Part shown: in pieces, positions 1-9,056 of the stretch
How positions within the stretch are numbered: the stretch's first letter is position 1
How the letters are laid out: each line of letters starts with the position of its first letter
DNA from: Brevibacterium atlanticum
Lineage (GTDB): Bacteria; Actinomycetota; Actinomycetes; Actinomycetales; Brevibacteriaceae
Length of the DNA stretch: 64,000 nt
NCBI RefSeq assembly: GCF_011617245.1
Contig: NZ_CP050152.1
Location: 3,834,503 to 3,898,502 of the forward strand
Direction of reading: 5' to 3'
Notes under the pieces: model-generated
What the model saw: only the letters and a program-made list of their open reading frames with translations
What the model was told of the DNA's origin: nothing
Databases searched by the model: none
Position numbers and translations under genes: made by a program

Positions 1-1
1 C

Positions 2-2155
2 TTACAAGTCACGATGAGCCTCGGCGATCTGTCCGCCGAGACCAAGGATGCGTTTCATGCCCCGTACCGAAGCGCTGCCGACCGATGGGCGATCGGGAAC
101 TTCGTCGCCGACATTCCTGTGGATGCGGACCACCCCTCGGACTCCGAACTCCAGCGCATCGGCAAGGACATCGCCGCCTTCGACAAGCCTGCCCTCCTCG
201 TCTGGGGCCCGAAGGATCCGGTGTTCCTCGAACGCTATCTGCGGGATCTGCGCTCCCGCCTGCCACAGGCCGATCTGCACCGGTTCGAAACCGCTTCCCA
301 TCTTGTCAGCGAAGACCATGATGTGCCCGGCCTCGTCCTCGACTGGCTGGACGCACAGTTCGGCACGGCCGCAGACACCGCGGCGAGCCCAACCGAGGGC
401 ACGACGAAAGGCCCGTCCGAGGCTTCGAGCACGGCCGCCTCGGCGCGCGAATCCGCTCCCGCCACCGACACTGCCGACGCCCCCGCCACCGACACCCCAC
501 CTGTCCGCGCGGTCACGGCGATCCTCGATGCGCGCCGTGACGATGAGACGATCGCCTCCGTCGACTTCGCACAGAACCCCGCGCAGCAGATCAGCTGGCG
601 CCACCTGTGGCACGTGACGACGTCGATCGCGAACGGCCTGCTCGACCTCGGCGTCAAGCCCGGGGACCGGGTGTCGATGCTCGTCCCGCCGGGCAACAAT
701 CTCACCGCCGCGCTCTACGCGTGCCTGAAGGTCGGCGCGGTCGCCGTCGTCGCCGATGCCGGTCTCGGCCCGAAAGGGATGACGCGGGCGATCACCTCGG
801 CAGACCCGCAGTGGATCATCGGCGAGCTGCCCGGCCTCACCCTGGCCGGCGCCTTCGGCTGGCCCGGTCGGCGGATCTCCGTCAGCCCGCTCGGGCCCGT
901 GCGCTCCCGGCTGTTCAAGGCCGAGACGAGCCTGACCGCGCTCTCCCGCACCGAACACCGCGCCGAATTGCCGCCACCGTCCGCCGATGACGATGCGGCG
1001 ATCCTCTTCACCTCCGGCTCGACAGGACCGGCGAAGGGCGTGCGCTACACGCATGCGGACATCTCCGCACTGGCAGCGGTGCTGACCAGGGTCTTCGACG
1101 TCCGTGAGGGCACCGGACTGGTCGCGGGGTTCCCGCCCTTCGCGCTGTTGGGTCCGGCCATCGGGGCCACCTCGGTGACGCCGGACATGTCCGTGACGAA
1201 GCCGAAGACGCTCACGGCGAGCGCGATCGCCGATGCCATCATCGCCGGCCGGGCGACGATGGTCTTCGCCTCCCCCGCCGCGTACCGGAATGTCGCCGCA
1301 ACAGCAGGGCGACTCGATGCGCAGCAGCGTGCAGCGTGTGCACGGGTCGAACTCGTGCTCTCCGCCGGCGCACCCGTGCCCCTGGAACTCATGGACGCCA
1401 TCGCCGAGGTGTTCCCGAACGCGTCCATCCACTCCCCCTACGGCATGACCGAGGGGCTCCTGCTCACTGACATCGACCGGGCGGGTGTGGCCGAGGCCGA
1501 TGCGACCGGCGGGCTCGGGGTGTGCGTGGGTCGGCCCATCGACGGCGTCGAGCTCGCGCTGGCACCGATCGATGCTGCCGGGAACTCCGCCGATGAGCTC
1601 GTGCAGGGAGAGGCCTCCCGGGACCGCCTCGGCGAGTTCGTCGTCAGTGCCGCCCACATCAAGTCCGGCTACGACAATCTGTGGCGCACGACCGCGGATT
1701 CGGCTCGCGATGATCTGCACGGTCTGACCTGGCACCGGACGAACGACATCGGCCACATCGACGATGCCGGCCGGGTATGGCTCGAAGGTCGCCTGCAGCA
1801 CGTCGTCACGACTGCGCGCGGACCCGTCGGTCCGGGCGGTCTCGAGGCGCTCGTCGACGCCGACGCGCAGGTCAGCCGCAGTGCCGTCGTCGGCATCGGT
1901 CCGGTCGGCACGCAGGCGCTGGTCGTCGTGCTCGACGCCGAGGGCACCGCGCTCTCACCCGGTCTCGCACCGCTCGAGCTGACCGCCCGACTGCGGGAGC
2001 AGATCGCCGAGGTCGGCGGCCACGACCTCGCCGCCGTGCTCGTGGCCCCCGAATTCCCCACCGACATCCGCCACAATTCGAAGATCGACCGCTCCCGGCT
2101 GGCGGCCTGGGCCGACCGTGTCCTGGCCGGCGGTCCGGTGCGCGGAAGCCTCTGA
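2..2155 (+). CDS. oleBC: OleBC fusion, beta-lactone decarboxylase / beta-lactone synthetase (5' partial)
   Basis: This frame is open from the window edge, so the N-terminus (most of OleB) lies outside. The visible 717 residues begin with the C-terminal part of an alpha/beta hydrolase (PALLVWGPKDPVF, then SHLVSED carrying the likely catalytic His), followed by a low-complexity Ala/Thr/Pro linker around residues 125-165 and a full AMP-forming ligase domain: AILFTSGSTGPAKGVRYTH as the phosphate loop, YGMTEGL, and a C-terminal Lys in NSKIDRSRL. Hydrolase plus AMP-ligase followed directly by an OleD-type reductase is the actinobacterial OleBC-OleD arrangement for head-to-head hydrocarbon synthesis: OleC closes the beta-lactone and OleB removes CO2 to give the cis-olefin. 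oleA is expected upstream. The ATG at 14 is internal and not the true start. Confidence 0.88.
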   Translation, partial: LQVTMSLGDLSAETKDAFHAPYRSAADRWAIGNFVADIPVDADHPSDSELQRIGKDIAAFDKPALLVWGPKDPVFLERYLRDLRSRLPQADLHRFETASHLVSEDHDVPGLVLDWLDAQFGTAADTAASPTEGTTKGPSEASSTAASARESAPATDTADAPATDTPPVRAVTAILDARRDDETIASVDFAQNPAQQISWRHLWHVTTSIANGLLDLGVKPGDRVSMLVPPGNNLTAALYACLKVGAVAVVADAGLGPKGMTRAITSADPQWIIGELPGLTLAGAFGWPGRRISVSPLGPVRSRLFKAETSLTALSRTEHRAELPPPSADDDAAILFTSGSTGPAKGVRYTHADISALAAVLTRVFDVREGTGLVAGFPPFALLGPAIGATSVTPDMSVTKPKTLTASAIADAIIAGRATMVFASPAAYRNVAATAGRLDAQQRAACARVELVLSAGAPVPLELMDAIAEVFPNASIHSPYGMTEGLLLTDIDRAGVAEADATGGLGVCVGRPIDGVELALAPIDAAGNSADELVQGEASRDRLGEFVVSAAHIKSGYDNLWRTTADSARDDLHGLTWHRTNDIGHIDDAGRVWLEGRLQHVVTTARGPVGPGGLEALVDADAQVSRSAVVGIGPVGTQALVVVLDAEGTALSPGLAPLELTARLREQIAEVGGHDLAAVLVAPEFPTDIRHNSKIDRSRLAAWADRVLAGGPVRGSL

Positions 2156-2164
2156 GGAGCTGAA

Positions 2165-3130
2165 GTGAGAATCACCGTCACCGGAGCCTCCGGGCTGCTC
2201 GGTTCATCCGTCGCCCGTGCCCTCGTCGCGACAGGTCATGAGGTCACGACCCTGCAGCGCCGTCCCTCCGGGGTCGACGGCGCTGCGGATGTGCTGGGAT
2301 CGGTGACCGATGAGGAATCGGTCGAAACTGCCGTCACCAGCGCCGAGGCGGTCGTACACCTGGCCGCGAAGGTATCCACGATGGGCGATCCCAAGGATTT
2401 CGAGGCCGTGAACATCGGCGGCACCCGGACCCTCGTCGATGCGGCGCGGGCCGCGGGCGTGCCCCGCCTGGTGCACATCTCCTCGCCTTCGGTGGCGCAT
2501 AGGGGCGCCTCGATCATCGGCGACGGCGCCGAGGCTGCGACCCCCGAGTTCGCCCGCGGCGAGTATGCGCGGACGAAGGGGGCCGGTGAGCGCATCGCCC
2601 TCGGTGCCGATTCCCCGGACTTCCGTGTGCTCGTCCTCCGGCCGCATCTCATGTGGGGTCCCGGGGACACGCAGCTGACCGAGCGGATCATCGACCGTGC
2701 GCGGGCCGGGCGGATGCCTGTCCTCGGTTCGGGCGCGGCTCTTGTGGACACTCTCTTCGTCGACAATGCCGTCGAGGCGATCGTCGCCGCGGTCTCCGCT
2801 GTCGACACCACCCATGGCGAGTCGCTCGTGGTGACGAACGGTCAGCCGCGAGCGATCGGCGAGCTGATGTCACGCATCGCGATCGCCGGTGGAGCCGGAC
2901 AGCCGAAGCTGCGCATCCCTTTGGCCCCGGCGCTGGCAGCCGGATCCGTGGTCGAGAAGGTGTGGGCACTCGGTGAGCATGATGACGAACCCCCGCTGAC
3001 GAGGTTCCTCGCCGAGCAGCTGTCGACCGCGCACTGGTTCGACCAGCGGCGGACGCAGGAGGTGCTGGGTTGGACTCCCCGAGTCAGCATCGAAGAGGGC
3101 ATGGAGATCCTCGCCGCGCACTACGCGTAG
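2165..3130 (+). CDS. oleD: OleD, NAD(P)-dependent 2-alkyl-3-ketoacid reductase
   Basis: A 321-residue extended short-chain dehydrogenase. The N-terminus is a Rossmann nucleotide-binding turn (TGASGLLGSSV), and the active-site YxxxK is visible as YARTK after a conserved serine stretch (VHISSPS). It starts at GTG nine bases after the oleBC stop, with the purine-rich GAGGAGC just upstream, so the two are co-transcribed. In the Ole pathway OleD reduces the beta-keto acid made by OleA to the beta-hydroxy acid that OleC converts to a beta-lactone. Its relatives are annotated as 3-beta-hydroxysteroid dehydrogenases; the adjacency to oleBC makes the olefin role more likely. Confidence 0.87.
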   Translation: MRITVTGASGLLGSSVARALVATGHEVTTLQRRPSGVDGAADVLGSVTDEESVETAVTSAEAVVHLAAKVSTMGDPKDFEAVNIGGTRTLVDAARAAGVPRLVHISSPSVAHRGASIIGDGAEAATPEFARGEYARTKGAGERIALGADSPDFRVLVLRPHLMWGPGDTQLTERIIDRARAGRMPVLGSGAALVDTLFVDNAVEAIVAAVSAVDTTHGESLVVTNGQPRAIGELMSRIAIAGGAGQPKLRIPLAPALAAGSVVEKVWALGEHDDEPPLTRFLAEQLSTAHWFDQRRTQEVLGWTPRVSIEEGMEILAAHYA

Positions 3131-3205
3131 CGGGGCCTTGGCCGTCCGGGTTGGGATCGCTCGTCGTCGCGACTGAGCGGCCGCCCGGTCAGAGCTGTTC
3201 TGCGG

Positions 3206-4681
3206 TCAGAGGCGGTACTGGTTGTTCTCCTCCGCCGAGGGTCCTCTGCGGGTGGGCTGGTCATCGTCTGCACCCTCATCGTCGTCGCCGTCGCCCGAGT
3301 CATCGGTCTCCGGTTCGGTTCCGGAGAGGTCATCGGATGACATTCCCGGTTCGCCGGCAGGCGGGGTCTCGAGCGAGGATCCACCGGCTGACTCGTCGAA
3401 GTCCTCCGGGTCGAGAGTCGGGGTGTCGTCGGCGATGGTCGCGGGAACGTCGACCTTCTCCGCAGCGGGCTCGGCGGACTCTGCCTCAGCGGCTCTCTCA
3501 GCACTGATACCGGCAGTCTCCGGATCGGCGCCCTCGGAGGGCTGCGCGGTGGTGTCCTCGGCAGGGGCTGTCGTCGGCGTGGTCGGATCCTCGGATCTGA
3601 CCGAGGGTGCCACGTCGGGCACCGGCGGTGCCGCGGGAGTGGGATCGGACTTCGGCGCGGCAGAGTCGCTGTCGGTGGCAGAACCCTGCGGGGCGGTGTC
3701 GGGTCGCGCGGGGAATGCCGGCGGCAATGGCGGGGGCGCCGGCAGGTCGGACTTCTCGGATGACTCCGCCTGAGGCATCACCGGAGCCGGACGCGGCGAT
3801 TCCGTGTCGTCGTCTCCTGTCGTCTCGATGGATGATTTCTCAGCGCTGTCGACGGCAGAGCCCGCATCCGCGGCTTCGTCCGTTTCCGCGGCAGTGTCGT
3901 TCGTCGTGGCGGCAGCTTCGGCCGCTTCCGGGGCGCGCTCCTCTGACTGCTCCCTGGCCTCGGACGTCGGCTCACCCACATCGTCGGGTTCGGCGCTGTG
4001 TCGGCCTCGGGCACGCCTGCGTGTTTCGGTCTCGGCCGGTGCACCGGGTGCAGTGTTCTCAGCAGCGTCAGCATCGGACGTTTCGGCCGACTCAGCAGTC
4101 GACGTCGACACCGCAGAAGCCTCCGAGTCATCCGACGAACCAGCGTTCTCGTCGGTTCCGACTTCCAAGGATGAACCGGAGCTGTCGGATGCGTCGGATG
4201 CATCCGACGGGTCGGCTCCCTCGGCCGAGTCAGCACCGGTCGCGGCAGCCTCGTCGGCGGAGGCATCTGTGCCGTCCTCACCTGCGCCGGCAGTGTCACC
4301 AGCGTCGGCAGTGTCCCCAGCGCTGGCCGTGTCACCTGGGCCGGTCGTCTCGCCGGGCTTCGCCGACGAACCGGGCAGGGCCCCGTCGATGCCTTCGAGG
4401 CTCACCCCCGCCTCGGCGGCCAGACGCGCACGTCGTTCGGCTCGCGCCTGCGCCCGTTCCTCTTCGCTCTTCTGTGCCTTCGCTTTCGCCTTCGCCGACT
4501 CGCCCTTGGGCGGGGTCGGGCGGACGGCCTCCCAGATGAGGAGGACGATGAGCATCGTGACACCGACGGTCACGCCCATGAGGATCGAACCCAACGGCCG
4601 CGACATCGAGAAGAAGTCGAAGATGGCGTTGAGACCGAACATGACGGCCAGGCCGAGGATCAGTGCAACCAGGAATCTCAT
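3206..4681 (-). CDS. Membrane-anchored protein with long acidic low-complexity tail
   Basis: A 491-residue protein that I do not recognise as a family. Two hydrophobic segments (about residues 3-20 and 30-51) are followed by a short basic coiled region (KAKAKAQKSEEERAQARAERR), then about 390 residues rich in Ala, Ser, Asp, Glu, Thr and Pro with imperfect short repeats such as GDTASAGDTADAGDTAGAG. The topology suggests an anchored intrinsically disordered domain. It lies 69 bases after the PII gene on the same strand and is probably the last gene of the amtB operon. A long open frame on the opposite strand is a by-product of the repetitive composition. Function unknown. Confidence 0.7.
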   Translation of the reverse strand: MRFLVALILGLAVMFGLNAIFDFFSMSRPLGSILMGVTVGVTMLIVLLIWEAVRPTPPKGESAKAKAKAQKSEEERAQARAERRARLAAEAGVSLEGIDGALPGSSAKPGETTGPGDTASAGDTADAGDTAGAGEDGTDASADEAAATGADSAEGADPSDASDASDSSGSSLEVGTDENAGSSDDSEASAVSTSTAESAETSDADAAENTAPGAPAETETRRRARGRHSAEPDDVGEPTSEAREQSEERAPEAAEAAATTNDTAAETDEAADAGSAVDSAEKSSIETTGDDDTESPRPAPVMPQAESSEKSDLPAPPPLPPAFPARPDTAPQGSATDSDSAAPKSDPTPAAPPVPDVAPSVRSEDPTTPTTAPAEDTTAQPSEGADPETAGISAERAAEAESAEPAAEKVDVPATIADDTPTLDPEDFDESAGGSSLETPPAGEPGMSSDDLSGTEPETDDSGDGDDDEGADDDQPTRRGPSAEENNQYRL

Positions 4682-4750
4682 ATCCCCATTGTGCCTTGTT
4701 CACCCGCGCTTGCCGCGAAAGACCCCGAATCTTTCGCCGATGCCGATGTC

Positions 4751-5089
4751 TCAGACGGCGTCTTCGTCGGTCTCTCCGGTGCGGACGCGGATGACATGGG
4801 AGACTTCTGAGACCCAGATCTTCCCATCCCCGATCTGCCCGGTATGCGCACCTTCGCTGATGGCCGCAAGCGCGGCATCGAGCGTTGCGTCGGTGACGAT
4901 GACCTCGATTGAGATCTTCGGCAGGAACTCGACGAGGATCTTCTGCGAACGGTAGACCTCGACCTTCCCTGCCTGAGCGCCGTGTCCTTTGGCCTCGTAG
5001 ACGGTCATTCCGGTGATTCCCGCCTCGGCGAGTGCCGCTTTGACCGGGGCGAGCGCGCTGGGCTGGAGGACTGCGGTGATGAGCTTCAT
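4751..5089 (-). CDS. glnK: PII signal-transduction protein (GlnK type) lacking Tyr51
   Basis: At 112 residues this has the usual PII length. It carries the family C-terminal signature TGQIGDGKIWV and the ATP-binding RVRTGE near the end, and lies 69 bases downstream of amtB, the standard amtB-glnK pairing in which PII binds the transporter and blocks it when nitrogen is plentiful. The T-loop is abnormal: residues 44-51 read EVYRSQKI, so the residue uridylylated or adenylylated in other PII proteins (Tyr51) is Ile, and Arg38 of the E. coli protein is Ala. Gln39 and Tyr46 are kept. Control here is therefore probably by ATP/ADP/2-oxoglutarate binding only, without covalent modification. Confidence 0.9.
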   Translation of the reverse strand: MKLITAVLQPSALAPVKAALAEAGITGMTVYEAKGHGAQAGKVEVYRSQKILVEFLPKISIEVIVTDATLDAALAAISEGAHTGQIGDGKIWVSEVSHVIRVRTGETDEDAV

Positions 5090-5158
5090 GTCGTCGTTCC
5101 CTTCTCAGAGATCATGCGTCTCCGGCCTTGGCGCCGAAGACTTCGTGCGGTGGTGGCG

Positions 5159-6430
5159 TCAGGAGCGGAGGTCGTCGACTTCGTATGCGGTTTCGGCGTG
5201 GATACTCGTATCAAGGCCCGCTCTCTCCTGCGTCTCGGACGCCCGCAGACCGATCGTCGCCGTGAGCACCCACGCGATGAGCGCAGTGACGGCGAAGGTG
5301 TAGACGAAGACCGCTGCCACAGCGAGGACCTGAGCGCCCAGGAGTCCGAGCCCGCCGCCGTAGAGGAGGCCGGCAGCCCCGGCCGGCGAGGAGGGATCGG
5401 CGAGGACGGCGATCGCGAGGGTGCCGAAGATGCCGGGGAACATGTGGATGGCCACGGCATCGAGGGCGTCGTCGTAGCCGAAGCGCTCCTTGAGACCGAG
5501 CGTGAAGAAGGCGATCATTCCGGCGACGAGACCGATGACGACCGCGCCGACCGGCGACACGGAGTTCGCGGCAGGCGTGATTCCCACGAGTCCGCCGAGG
5601 ACTCCGGAGATCGCGCCGAGGGAGGTGGCAGAGCCGCGGCGGAGACGTTCGACGATCAGCCATCCCAGCAGCCCCGAGCAGGCGGCGATGAGTGTGTTCG
5701 TCAGCGCGACACCGGCACTCTCGTCGATGCCTCCCGAGGAGCCGCCGTTGAACCCGTACCACCCGACCATGAGCAGACCGCCGCCGAGGATGGCGATGGG
5801 AAGGTTCCCCGGTCGCCCCACAGCGGGGAAGTCACGCCGTCGGCCGAGGAAGACGGCGAGTACCAGGGCGGCGACACCGGCGTTCATGTGCACGGCGGTC
5901 CCGCCGGCGAAGTCGAGCGCGCCGACGCGATTGGCGATCCACCCGCCGATCGTCGACCCGTCGTCGGAGTCGAAGGCGAACACCCAGTGGGCGACCGGGA
6001 AGTAGACCAGAGTGGCCCAGAGCCCGGAGAAGATCAGCCAGGCGGAGAACTTCATGCGCCCCTCGACCGCACCGCCGATGATGCCGACGGTGAGTCCGGC
6101 GAAGACGAGCTGGAAGACGGCGATGAGGATCGCCGGCACGGCTCCCTCCGGTGTCGGCTCTCCCAGCAGGGACGTCAGGCCGAAGAGTCCCGAGGGGTTG
6201 CCGATGATGCCCGCCCCACCGGCAGAGTCGCCCAGAGTCAGGCCATAGCCGTAGAGCACCCACAGCACGGCGGTGACGGCGAATCCGCCGAAGACGACCA
6301 TGACGGTGTTGAGGATGTTCTTCGTGCGGGACAGCCCGCCGTAGTAGAGCGCGAGGCCCGGGAGCATGAAGGTCACAGCGACCGTGGCGGTGAGCATCCA
6401 GCCGGTGTTGACCTGTGAGGTGATGTCCAT
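5159..6430 (-). CDS. amtB: Ammonium transporter AmtB
   Basis: A 423-residue polytopic membrane protein of the Amt/Mep/Rh family. The first helix has the family pattern ALYYGGLSR, and the two pore histidines are visible in GTAVHMNAG and AIHMFPGIFG. It conducts ammonium into the cell as a trimer. The ATG has AAGGA eight bases upstream. It starts 56 bases after the stop of the oxidase-hydrolase gene and is followed by glnK, so it appears to be the middle of an operon devoted to ammonium release and recapture. Confidence 0.95.
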   Translation of the reverse strand: MDITSQVNTGWMLTATVAVTFMLPGLALYYGGLSRTKNILNTVMVVFGGFAVTAVLWVLYGYGLTLGDSAGGAGIIGNPSGLFGLTSLLGEPTPEGAVPAILIAVFQLVFAGLTVGIIGGAVEGRMKFSAWLIFSGLWATLVYFPVAHWVFAFDSDDGSTIGGWIANRVGALDFAGGTAVHMNAGVAALVLAVFLGRRRDFPAVGRPGNLPIAILGGGLLMVGWYGFNGGSSGGIDESAGVALTNTLIAACSGLLGWLIVERLRRGSATSLGAISGVLGGLVGITPAANSVSPVGAVVIGLVAGMIAFFTLGLKERFGYDDALDAVAIHMFPGIFGTLAIAVLADPSSPAGAAGLLYGGGLGLLGAQVLAVAAVFVYTFAVTALIAWVLTATIGLRASETQERAGLDTSIHAETAYEVDDLRS

Positions 6431-6486
6431 CGTGGTGTCCTTCGTCGGTGGTTGGTGGAGGGTGAGTGGAGGTCCGGCGCGGGCGA

Positions 6487-8976
6487 TCAGCCGACGAGCA
6501 GCTCTTCGAGGACGTCGGCGAGGGCGCGCTGCCCTGCCAGAACGTCCTCGGGGGCTACGGTCTCCGTCGGTGCGTGCGACGTGCCGGTCGGGTTGCGGAC
6601 GAAGAGCATCGCCGTCGGAACTGCCCCGGCGAGCGCCGCGGCATCATGGCCCGCCCCGGAGTCGAGGACGGGAGCATCGGGCAGCACGGTCTGCAGGCGA
6701 GACCGCAGCCCGTCGTCGAAGTCGACCTCGGGGGCGAACGATTCCTCGACGAGCGTGGCCGAACATCCCTCGTCTGCGGCGAGCGTGTGCAGCGCCTCGG
6801 CGATATTCCCCACGATGCTCCGCACCACTGCCTCGTCTCGATGGCGCACGTCGAGCCACAGATCGACCGTCGCGGCGATGACGTTCGTCCCGCCGGGGGT
6901 GACCTGGAGACGACCAACGGTGCCGCGGGCGTCATCGCAGTCGAGCACCTCAGCGCGCAGCTGCGTGATGATCTGGGAGGCGACGACCATCGGGTCGTGT
7001 CGGCTCTGCATCGTCGTGGTGCCTGCATGGTCGGGGGATCCGGAGATCCGGATGTGCCACCGCCCATGGGCGAGGATCGCACCGGCCAGGGCCACCGGCT
7101 GGCCGAGTTCGGCCAGTCCCCTGCCCTGCTCGACGTGGAGTTCGACGAAGGCACCGATCTGGTCGAGCCGGTCGGGGGTCGGTCCGATCCGGGTGGGGTC
7201 GAATCCGGCACCGGCGGCCACCTCGGCGTAGGACCGGCCCGCGTCATCGCACAGATCGCGCACGGCCTCGGCCGAGACCTGACCGGTCATCAGACGTGAT
7301 CCGAGGCAGGCGACGCCGAAACGCGATCCCTCCTCCTCGGGGAAGACGGTGATGGCGAAGGGGCGGGGGGCCGGGAGCACACCGCGCGAGCGGAGGTCGT
7401 CGAAGGCCGCGAGCGCACTGGCGACGCCCAGCGGACCGTCGAAGCCGCCCCCGCCGGGAACCGAATCGAGGTGGGAGCCGGTGACGATCGCCTTCGGCGG
7501 CAGTTCGCGGTCGCCGTCGAGCACATCCGGTCCGACGGCGTTGCTGCCCTTGCCGCCGGTCGGGACGGCGGCCCGCGCCTCGCACCAGGCCCAGATCACA
7601 CCGTTCTCATCCGTCGTCGTATCAAGACCACGGGCGAGGGCGGCGTCGATGAACCATCTGCGCAGTTCGAGTTCGGCATGAGAGAACACGGGGCGGGTGT
7701 ATCCTCCTCGCTCTTCATCGACGCCGATCTCAGAGATCTCGTCGAGGAGCTCGGTCGCCGTCGCGACAGCGGGAGCCGCCGTGTTCGAGGACTCTCCTCC
7801 GTCGAAGCGCTGCCCGGTGGCCCGGAACTGACGGTGCGGGCGTTCGGAGCGCAGAACGAGGTCGACGACGAGGTCTCCGAGCAGAGGCGCGAACTTCGCG
7901 CCCTGCCCCGAGCATGGCGAGACGACGGTGATCCCCTCGGCGCGATCGATGATCATGTCGTCGTCGGGTACGTTCGTGAACAGGCAGGTCGTCTCCGCGT
8001 AGGCCTCGGGCGCAAGTCCCGGCAGCGTCCGCTCGACGAACCCGGTGACTCGGCGGCGATGGTCCGGGTCGATGACTCCGTCCTGTTCGTAGCCTGAGTG
8101 GATGACGCGTCCACCGTTGTACTCCGCGACCTTCTGTCCGCGGAAGTCGGCGTCCCGTCCCCCGGGCAGGCCGTAGACCTGCATCTGCGGACCCTTGTAG
8201 ATGAACGTCGGCCAGGACGTCGACTGCCCAGGCTCCGCCTGCCCGACGTCGCGCGGATCGCGGTAGGGGAAGTGGAACGCCGTCTCCTGACGAACCTGGA
8301 ACTGAGGCATCCGGGCCCGGAAGTCGGCGGGCATGTCGAGACCTTCGAGCAGCGCCGGCAGGAACGGTCCGGCGGCCACGACCACCTGCTCACATTCGAC
8401 GCTGCGACCGTCGAACGAGGTCACAGTGTAACCGGAGCCCGTGGCAGAACCGCCTCGGTGGACCCGGGCGACCTCCCAGTTCGACAGGATGCGCGCACCG
8501 GCCGTTTCCGCACTCTCGAGCATCGCGGCCACGGCCGCCTCAGCATCGATGACGCCGGCATCCGGGTGCCAGAGCACATCGGTGTCGAAGTCCAGTTGCG
8601 GCCACCGCTCCGCTGCGGCCTGACGGTCGAGGAGTTCGCAGTCGATCCCCTCAGCCTCGAGCACCCTGGCCAAGCCGTGCGGATCGCGGACGGCCCCGAA
8701 GTCGAGGGCGCCGCTGGGTGTGATGAGCTTCCTGCCGCATCGGGCCTCGAGTCCCGTCCACCCGCTGCGTGACTCGGCGACCAGTCGGGTCAGCGCCCGA
8801 GACGGGTAGGCGTAGCGGAAGATGCGGGCCGATCCGTGCGAACTGCCCAACTCCGAGGCGGGCCGGTCGCGTTCGAGGACGAGCACCTCGGCGCCGGCTT
8901 CGGCGAGTCTCCAGGCGGCTGCCGCACCCGAGAGGCCCGCCCCGATGACGACGATCTGCGATATTTCTGTTGTCAC
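6487..8976 (-). CDS. Fusion: sarcosine/N-methylamino acid oxidase + M20 N-carbamoyl amino acid hydrolase
   Basis: One 829-residue frame holds two enzymes. Residues 1 to about 385 are an MSOX/MTOX-type FAD oxidase: VVIGAGLSGAAAAWRL dinucleotide site, GSSHGSARIFRYAYP, and a Cys in TTCLFTNVPDDDMIID at the place where FAD is bound covalently in monomeric sarcosine oxidase. After a short Ser/Ala linker, the rest is an M20 amidase of the allantoate amidohydrolase / N-carbamoyl-L-amino acid hydrolase group: GSHLDSVPGGGGFDGPLGV, EEEGSRFG, ELHVEQG, GTNVIAATV, SGAGHDAA. No stop or frameshift separates them. I chose the GTG at 8976, just before the FAD strand; an in-frame start at 9081 would overlap the upstream gene by 25 bases. 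Inferred combined role: removal of an N-carbamoyl group followed by oxidative demethylation or deamination, as in N-carbamoylsarcosine to sarcosine to glycine. Confidence 0.85.
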   Translation of the reverse strand: MTTEISQIVVIGAGLSGAAAAWRLAEAGAEVLVLERDRPASELGSSHGSARIFRYAYPSRALTRLVAESRSGWTGLEARCGRKLITPSGALDFGAVRDPHGLARVLEAEGIDCELLDRQAAAERWPQLDFDTDVLWHPDAGVIDAEAAVAAMLESAETAGARILSNWEVARVHRGGSATGSGYTVTSFDGRSVECEQVVVAAGPFLPALLEGLDMPADFRARMPQFQVRQETAFHFPYRDPRDVGQAEPGQSTSWPTFIYKGPQMQVYGLPGGRDADFRGQKVAEYNGGRVIHSGYEQDGVIDPDHRRRVTGFVERTLPGLAPEAYAETTCLFTNVPDDDMIIDRAEGITVVSPCSGQGAKFAPLLGDLVVDLVLRSERPHRQFRATGQRFDGGESSNTAAPAVATATELLDEISEIGVDEERGGYTRPVFSHAELELRRWFIDAALARGLDTTTDENGVIWAWCEARAAVPTGGKGSNAVGPDVLDGDRELPPKAIVTGSHLDSVPGGGGFDGPLGVASALAAFDDLRSRGVLPAPRPFAITVFPEEEGSRFGVACLGSRLMTGQVSAEAVRDLCDDAGRSYAEVAAGAGFDPTRIGPTPDRLDQIGAFVELHVEQGRGLAELGQPVALAGAILAHGRWHIRISGSPDHAGTTTMQSRHDPMVVASQIITQLRAEVLDCDDARGTVGRLQVTPGGTNVIAATVDLWLDVRHRDEAVVRSIVGNIAEALHTLAADEGCSATLVEESFAPEVDFDDGLRSRLQTVLPDAPVLDSGAGHDAAALAGAVPTAMLFVRNPTGTSHAPTETVAPEDVLAGQRALADVLEELLVG

Positions 8977-9056
8977 TGCAATCCGATCTTCAGTGCCCCG
9001 AATGAGGCATGCACGATGAGGTGAACGGGGTGCGGGGTGGTGCCCGCGCATCGTGG

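Noticed and set aside
3804..4955. Long open frame opposite the acidic membrane protein
   Set aside because: It mirrors a low-complexity Ala/Ser/Glu-rich gene and runs on into the PII gene; its product is equally low-complexity with no motif. The minus-strand reading has membrane segments and an operon position.
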